Assembly: GCA_018389105.1 (NCBI GenBank)
Contig: JACATO010000329.1
Coordinates: 1,467,501-1,531,500 of the forward strand
Origin: Nautilus pompilius
Taxonomy: Eukaryota; Mollusca; Cephalopoda; Nautilida; Nautilidae
Reading direction: 5' to 3'
Length of the DNA stretch: 64,000 bases
Notes under the pieces: generated by a model
Told to the model about the DNA's origin: nothing
The model's database searches: none
What the model saw: the letters and a program-made list of their open reading frames with translations, nothing else
Shown here: positions 61,401-64,000 of the stretch, piece by piece
How positions within the stretch are numbered: position 1 is the stretch's first letter
Layout of the letters: each line of letters begins with the position of its first letter
Program-made: the position numbers and the translations under genes

Positions 61401-63600
61401 AAGTGAAGGTGGGATTATCTGCTTTTGAAGATTATCAGGTAGAGCTTCCAGAAATACAATCAAGAGGAAACAAACATTTTATCCAGTTTGAGAGTGTTTG
61501 TTGAGATCCACTGTCTGTTTTTTTTGTTTCAGAATGTTGCATGTGTCTGTGAGCCCAATCTTGTCAGGACATGACATCCAAATAGAGTAATGTTTTCTGC
61601 TGATGGTCAGAAAATGAAGACCTTCTAACAAAGGCTTGGATTTCCAACAAACACACTGGTCAAACAGCAGCCAACATGTGGCTGGATTCTCAATGAATAT
61701 ACTGACCAGTGCAACAGCAATCATGGGTGAATTTCTGCCAAAATTATATTAAAAAAAACAAACAAAAAATTGTTTATTATTTAAGTAATGGTGATAACTT
61801 GGAACCCTAAAACAGTCAATGTGAATACTGAAAGTATTTTTAAACGACAAACCATTTTTAAGAGGCAGCAGCAGCCCAATCTGCTCGTTTGGTAAAGCTT
61901 CAAACATTAGTGTTATGGATGCCATGTTATCCTTTCAAAATGTGAACTTTTATCTGTATCTGCTACTTCACTAACTTAATACCCCATGACCTGACAAATT
62001 CTTCAGCTTTAAAAAAAAAAAAACAAAGTCAAAATACACAGAGTTGTTTCAAAAATTAAGTCTTGAATTTTTTCTTTTTTTTTTTAAATGTAGAGTTATA
62101 AAAAACAAAACAAAACAAACAAAAAAAGGAATGGAATAGTCCACGATATTTGTACACACTGCATCAACAAGCAGGAGAACGTTCTTCATGGGCCATCTCA
62201 TCAAACCAAATATGCTGCTGCTGTGTCCATAAATTTCGGATTTATTCTCAAATAAATGCAAGTACCAAATGCAGAAACCCATTAATGCAGCTTATATCAT
62301 CATCAAAGATATGAAATCATTCAAGGAAACAAAAAAATAAAATGGAAGGATACTGCTTTTGCTTGTTAACATTTTAAAATTTGCTTTCCATTTTTGTTAT
62401 TTTTTTAAAAATTAAAATTACCTGGGCAATCTAAATCAAAATATTCTCTATTGACAACAATATTACTTATTTACAGATTTTAAAAAATAAATAAATAAAT
62501 AAATAAAGCCTAGATAAGAAAAACAGCATTGAATAATTTTCAAAAAATATGGTAAATGTGTTAAATTTACACAGTAAAAATGTTACAATCTGCATTTATT
62601 TTCAAATGCTTCCTTACTTTTATTTTTGCTCTCCTCTTCTCCGCTCTCTCTTCAGATTCATCATCAGCAGCTACACCATCTTCATTCTCATCACTGTAAG
62701 CAAATGTATCTGGAGAGTCAGCTAGTACTTATGCTTTTCTTACAAGCTACCAAGTCAACCTCACACCACATATTTACTCACTAACTCTACATCTATCCAA
62801 ATGCCCAAAAGACCCTGGCGTAGGAAAAATAAATGGTTACAGAATCTTATTTCGTTCTAATGGTTATTGGAACAAATAAACAAATTACATCCAAGAACAA
62901 GAACATAACAAAAAAAGTGCAGAAAAAAAATCAATTGGTTTCTTTATATTATTTGACGAAATACTGCACAAGAACAAAACACTAGACATTTATTACATTT
63001 TCATGTTTTCCCAATGTAGAAAAATCAGTTGATAATTATCTTAAGATTCCCCCCATACTATCAAAAGCACCCTTCACAAAAACAAAACACTTAGCAGAGT
63101 TATTACCAATATATTGAAGGAAGGCAGGTTCAGGGTTGTGTTGCACAACCACAGCTTTATTTTCACGAGAGAAGATGAAAAAAAGATTCTAAGTAATAAT
63201 AAAGAGAGAGCGGACATTATGTAAATATTAAAAGGGCACAGTAAAATACAGGCCCACTTATTTTGATGGAGAAAATACTTTCTAAAGACATAGAACCCTT
63301 CTTTTCTTTTACTCTCCTACAGAAAAGTAGCAGGCAATCAACGCAACAGAAAGACAAATGAAAACTTAAAACAAAGGTATTTTGGAGATGCAGATTAAAA
63401 AAAAAAAATGTAAGTAAGGTGCAAAGCACAGTAAGATTTGGTCAGCTCTGAACCGTGTTTACCTTAAATTGTCATCGTCGTCGTCGTCGTCCACTACGTT
63501 GGTAGTAGCCAGGAAGTCGAAGGTAGCTAACACAGAGGCCTCGCTGTCCAGTAGTGCACCTTCTACAAGAGATGCAGGAGACTCCACTTTCTGTGGTGGC
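25829..63600 (-). CDS. STRN3: Striatin-family STRIPAK scaffold, STRN3/SG2NA-like (15 exons, 5' end outside window)
   Basis: Regulatory B-type subunit of PP2A and core scaffold of STRIPAK, which brings PP2A to GCK-family kinases; cytoplasmic and membrane-associated. Exons in reading order: 63600-63463, 62693-62618, 61216-61069, 55623-55516, 50057-49932, 42115-42047, 39991-39834, 39107-39049, 38518-38402, 36686-36517, 35699-35532, 34808-34668, 31038-30931, 30499-30413, 25998-25829. They join in phase to 613 codons plus TGA without internal stops. The order is: acidic segment with ATFDFLA and an Asp run; EFDFLV; GTEW-EKKDLSP and the basic LKEQYKKERKGKK; a low-complexity region; LGLGELAGLTVANEAD; then seven WD40 blades to the end. 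GEGAGEARS and DLSP point to STRN3 rather than STRN, but many invertebrates have one striatin, so the symbol means family. The N-terminal caveolin-binding and coiled-coil parts, about 180 residues, are beyond 64000. The introns are rich in DNA transposon remnants. Confidence 0.96.
25999..27929. other. Striatin last intron, right after the final exon (plus-strand left part)
   Basis: AT-rich intron sequence without coding signal, containing an (AT)n/(AC)n tract near 27556-27578. Confidence 0.65.
27930..28150 (+). mobile_element. Tc1/mariner-superfamily transposase fragment
   Basis: One plus-strand frame reads FYQQDGAPLHFDR near 27921-27960. This is the QQDGAPxH block that holds the second catalytic Asp in IS630/Tc1-type transposases. 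A stop follows soon after. No terminal repeats found, so only a fragment. Confidence 0.55.
28238..29260 (+). mobile_element. Mariner-like element, internally deleted
   Basis: The left end begins TTAGGTCCAACAAAAGTC. The right end, read in reverse, begins TTAGGTTGTTACAAAAGT; the two stay similar for about 30 bases through TTGGTTTTT. TA follows the right end; the left target TA is lost or altered. The element is about 1.02 kb, some 0.3 kb shorter than typical full mariner elements. It lies in the last striatin intron, opposite to the gene. Confidence 0.82.
28395..29186 (+). pseudogene. Mariner transposase, broken
   Basis: The N-terminal DNA-binding part is readable: HTVQRWFAKFQSGDVSL, SGRPSGCDDNHLKA, VEADPRKTVRE and ICSSLIIRNKN with scattered stops. 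The stretch after that, which should hold the first catalytic Asp, is missing. Reading resumes with HPAYSPDLSPTNYHLFKHL, whose SPD carries the third catalytic Asp (DD34D type), and ends with RNPDFFQNGIN and RWQKYNDCNGTNFD before a stop. At least two frameshifts occur. It cannot encode an active enzyme. Confidence 0.85.
29590..29753 (-). mobile_element. Tc1/mariner-type family B, end fragment
   Basis: Read on the minus strand from 29753, this begins CGGGGTGTCTCAAAAAGATG and continues with clear similarity to the left end of the element at 51366. Shared blocks include AGTAAACAAAG, GCTAGA, AGATACC and AAACAC. TA follows at 29754. The other end was not found. Confidence 0.6.
29946..29975. repeat. 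30-base poly(A) tract
   Basis: Uninterrupted A run in a striatin intron. It lies inside an open frame (29789-30088) and creates a run of lysines there, which is not evidence of coding. Confidence 0.9.
30761..30783. repeat. (GTT)n microsatellite
   Basis: About seven GTT units following a nine-base G run. Confidence 0.9.
31355..31389. repeat. (GT)n microsatellite
   Basis: About seventeen GT units in the intron beyond exon 31038-30931. Confidence 0.95.
31600..31990 (+). mobile_element. Possible Tc1-like transposase remnant
   Basis: Shifting plus-strand frames read LFSNES near 31766-31785, like the VLFSDES block around the first catalytic Asp of Tc1 transposases. It is followed by a basic stretch and KHGVEGKSMFEAVM near 31876, like the KHGGGSxMVWG block. 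No terminal repeats or later motifs found. Weak. Confidence 0.35.
31991..33475. other. Striatin intron sequence, nothing recognised
   Basis: AT-rich. A 72-codon open frame at 32580-32798 (plus) has no recognisable motif. Confidence 0.6.
33478..34344 (-). mobile_element. Pogo/Tigger-like DNA transposon, internally deleted
   Basis: 867-bp element bounded by TA on both sides (33476-33477 and 34345-34346). Its inverted ends begin CCGTATTTCATTGA on both strands and agree well through GGGCGGCAC (positions 33478-33504 and 34318-34344). Both end regions carry repeated GCCGCC or GGCGGC motifs and near-identical blocks TTCAAAGGTGCAGC in the same orientation. TA duplications and the transposase fragment inside place it in the pogo branch of Tc1/mariner. 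It lies in a striatin intron, with its transposase fragment on the same strand as the gene. Confidence 0.85.
33686..34060 (-). pseudogene. Pogo-like transposase C-terminal fragment
   Basis: A 124-codon open frame reads VYLHWIVDAWDNLDEEMI, then KSFKVCGITNIVDGSEDN and a charged tail RERRKRRE. This is the conserved segment at the C-terminal end of pogo/POGK-type DDE domains (W-x-x-x-AW, then SFKxCGI-x-x-DGSED). The DNA-binding half and the catalytic Asp residues are absent, so it is a remnant even though this part stays open. Confidence 0.75.
34809..38401. other. Striatin introns between the middle WD40 exons
   Basis: Three introns (34809-35531, 35700-36516, 36687-38401) around exons 35532-35699 and 36517-36686. 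They hold an ATT/ATC microsatellite (36331-36365) and no recognised mobile element. Confidence 0.65.
36331..36365. repeat. (ATT)n(ATC)n compound microsatellite
   Basis: About four ATT units run directly into about seven ATC units. Confidence 0.92.
38519..42046. other. Striatin introns around exons 39049-39107 and 39834-39991
   Basis: Introns 38519-39048, 39108-39833 and 39992-42046. No other gene. A short (AT)n tract lies near 41891. Confidence 0.65.
42116..46651. other. Striatin intron left of the hAT element
   Basis: AT-rich with poly(A) tracts (near 43050 and 44983) and an (ATT)n run near 45072-45097. No gene or mobile element recognised. Confidence 0.65.
47147..48911 (+). pseudogene. 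hAT transposase (ZBED5/FAM200-like), frameshifted
   Basis: The frame starts MSASNQSKKKRRQYNADYLK and continues through a degenerate BED zinc finger (EAMKPSRLLEHL), in which the usual Cys and His ligands are partly lost. A stop follows at 47332. Later frames give ATDSAPSMVGCHRGF (catalytic-core Asp region), MHCVIHQQHL, TEVRWMSKGNSLNRFYALF, then the C-terminal dimerisation segment with FPMSYLVERGFS. At least three frameshifts and several stops separate them. Human ZBED5 and FAM200 descend from the same transposase group; this copy is a pseudogene, not a domesticated gene. Confidence 0.87.
49028..49048. repeat. (GT)n microsatellite inside the hAT right end
   Basis: About ten GT units within the hAT element, close to its right terminal repeat. 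Confidence 0.9.
49409..49474. repeat. (GT)n microsatellite, longest in window
   Basis: About 33 uninterrupted GT units after a short GTAG run. Confidence 0.95.
50139..50166. repeat. (AAC)n microsatellite
   Basis: About nine units in the striatin intron just beyond exon 49932-50057. Confidence 0.92.
50167..51363. other. Striatin intron, nothing recognised
   Basis: AT-rich sequence, ending in a GT/GC and CATGCATG-rich tract (about 51318-51360) just before the family B element. Confidence 0.65.
51366..51837 (-). mobile_element. Tc1/mariner-type family B element, short copy
   Basis: 472 bp bounded by TA at 51364-51365 and 51838-51839. The inverted ends share the core AAGATGTAGAT behind a TAG-GTGT-type tip. 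The minus strand inside reads VNANGGHFEHLL, like the C-terminal end of IS630/Tc1-type transposases, and a degenerate SLDLTP block that would carry the last catalytic acidic residue. Most of the transposase is missing. Shares its end with 29590-29753. Confidence 0.72.
51840..55515. other. Striatin intron right of the family B element
   Basis: AT-rich with an (AG)n tract near 53391-53421, a C-run near 54400 and poly(A) runs. Open frames such as 53766-54014 carry no known motif. Confidence 0.65.
53391..53421. repeat. (AG)n microsatellite, interrupted
   Basis: AG units with one TGG interruption. Confidence 0.88.
57911..57954 (-). other. Candidate 44-base frame-shifting exon of striatin
   Basis: On the minus strand a TTTTAG acceptor precedes 44 bases that end in CAG before GTGAGTAAG, a near-consensus donor. 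Entering from the GTEW exon (phase 1) it reads VTPSRQEMFVDAPYQ and leaves in phase 0. The next exon needs phase 1, so inclusion would shift frame and meet TAA after 16 codons there. It is therefore either a poison-type cassette exon or a chance pair of splice sites. Confidence 0.35.
60045..60330 (+). repeat. Interspersed repeat family A, copy 3
   Basis: Core GACAGGGAAATTTCCACTAG then AACTCTTCGTTTTTTTTAGA then TGTGGGAAGAA, closely matching copy 1 near 2911-2955. Similarity extends about 100 bases to either side, including an AGTGCTGTG block upstream and CCAGCTGGTGAAGAGGAG downstream. Confidence 0.6.
61217..62617. other. Striatin intron
   Basis: 1.4-kb intron with an (AAAT)n run near 62489. 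No gene or mobile element seen. Confidence 0.7.
62694..63462. other. Striatin intron
   Basis: AT-rich intron between the two acidic exons. Nothing else seen. Confidence 0.7.
63463..63600 (-). other. STRN3: Striatin acidic exon with Asp run
   Basis: First coding exon inside the window. It encodes PPQKVESPASLVEG, then SVLATFDFLATTN, then VV followed by seven Asp and NL. The FDFL core recurs as EFDFLV two exons later (61216-61069); vertebrate striatins have the same pair of FxFL-type motifs. The Asp run is written largely by a repeated GAC triplet and so is a coding microsatellite likely to vary in length. Phase 2 into the next exon. Confidence 0.9.
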
Positions 63601-64000
63601 CTACACAAGAAATTATAAAACATGGTGCATTCATATCTTGAACTTTCCTGATATATACAACTTCAAAGAAATTTTATTTAAATGCAAATGTAACTGCAAG
63701 AGCATTTTTTCTCCCTCCTCTAAAACTATGAGCAGTAACAGTTCCCAGGATAACACACAGACCAACATTTTCATTACTAACACACCTAAAAGAACAGTTT
63801 AGTAAGTGGCATTAAGAGAGAAAGAAATGATTCTGCATCGCCAGAAAGTACAGAACATTCTGGAGAAAAGCAAACACTATTACCGGTTTCTCAGTGTACA
63901 ACAAAGTGGTGTGTAACGCTTTAATAAATGTACAGAAAACAAGATTACTATTGATTGTCCAATCTGAAGTTCCACAAAGAGAGAAGAAATAAGATATTTT
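63601..64000. other. Striatin intron running off the window
   Basis: Begins with the acceptor TTGTGTAG on the minus strand. No further exon is visible before the edge, so the coiled-coil and caveolin-binding exons lie beyond it. Confidence 0.7.

Noticed and set aside
1..64000. CRISPR arrays, operons or bacterial features
   Set aside because: The window is intron-bearing animal DNA. Repeats seen are microsatellites and transposon ends only.

Overview
The window is eukaryotic, AT-rich, intron-rich animal DNA. Introns run from about 100 bases to several kilobases, with (GT)n, (AG)n, (AAC)n and poly(A) tracts and many decayed transposons. Both large genes are animal orthologues, and the intron sizes and transposon mix fit an invertebrate, possibly a mollusc. 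That placement is inference; no lineage-specific marker proves it.

Layout. (1) Positions 1028-13558, plus strand: 15 exons of mitochondrial translation initiation factor 2 (MTIF2), running to its stop codon. Only the extreme N-terminus (transit peptide) lies upstream or is unresolved. (2) 13559-25828: intergenic. It holds a repeat copy, a probable two-exon gene for a small secreted four-cysteine peptide (16623-17488, plus), and a decayed non-LTR retrotransposon (about 18780-21310). (3) 25829-63600, minus strand: 15 exons of a striatin-family gene closest to STRN3/SG2NA, down to its stop codon. The 5' exons (caveolin-binding segment and coiled coil) lie beyond the right edge. MTIF2 and the striatin gene are convergent.

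Mobile DNA. The striatin introns carry remnants of several cut-and-paste DNA transposons. There is a mariner-like element (28238-29260), two members of one other Tc1/mariner-type family (29590-29753 and 51366-51837), a fragment of the same superfamily near 27930, and a weak Tc1-like remnant near 31600. There is also a pogo-like element with flanking TA (33478-34344) and a hAT element of the ZBED5/FAM200 type with 8-bp flanking duplications matching at 7 of 8 bases (46652-49136). Retrotransposon remnants lie in MTIF2 intron 2 (CR1/jockey-like) and in the intergenic region (R2-like). A short interspersed repeat occurs at least three times (about 2798, 14528 and 60045).

Biology. MTIF2 is the GTPase that places initiator tRNA on the mitochondrial small ribosomal subunit. 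Striatin is the WD40 scaffold, acting as a regulatory B subunit of PP2A, of the STRIPAK complex. The two have no known joint pathway; adjacency is all the sequence shows. The least expected items are the small secreted peptide gene and a 44-base exon-like segment in a striatin intron that would shift the reading frame if included. All exon limits were read by hand from splice sites and codon phase.
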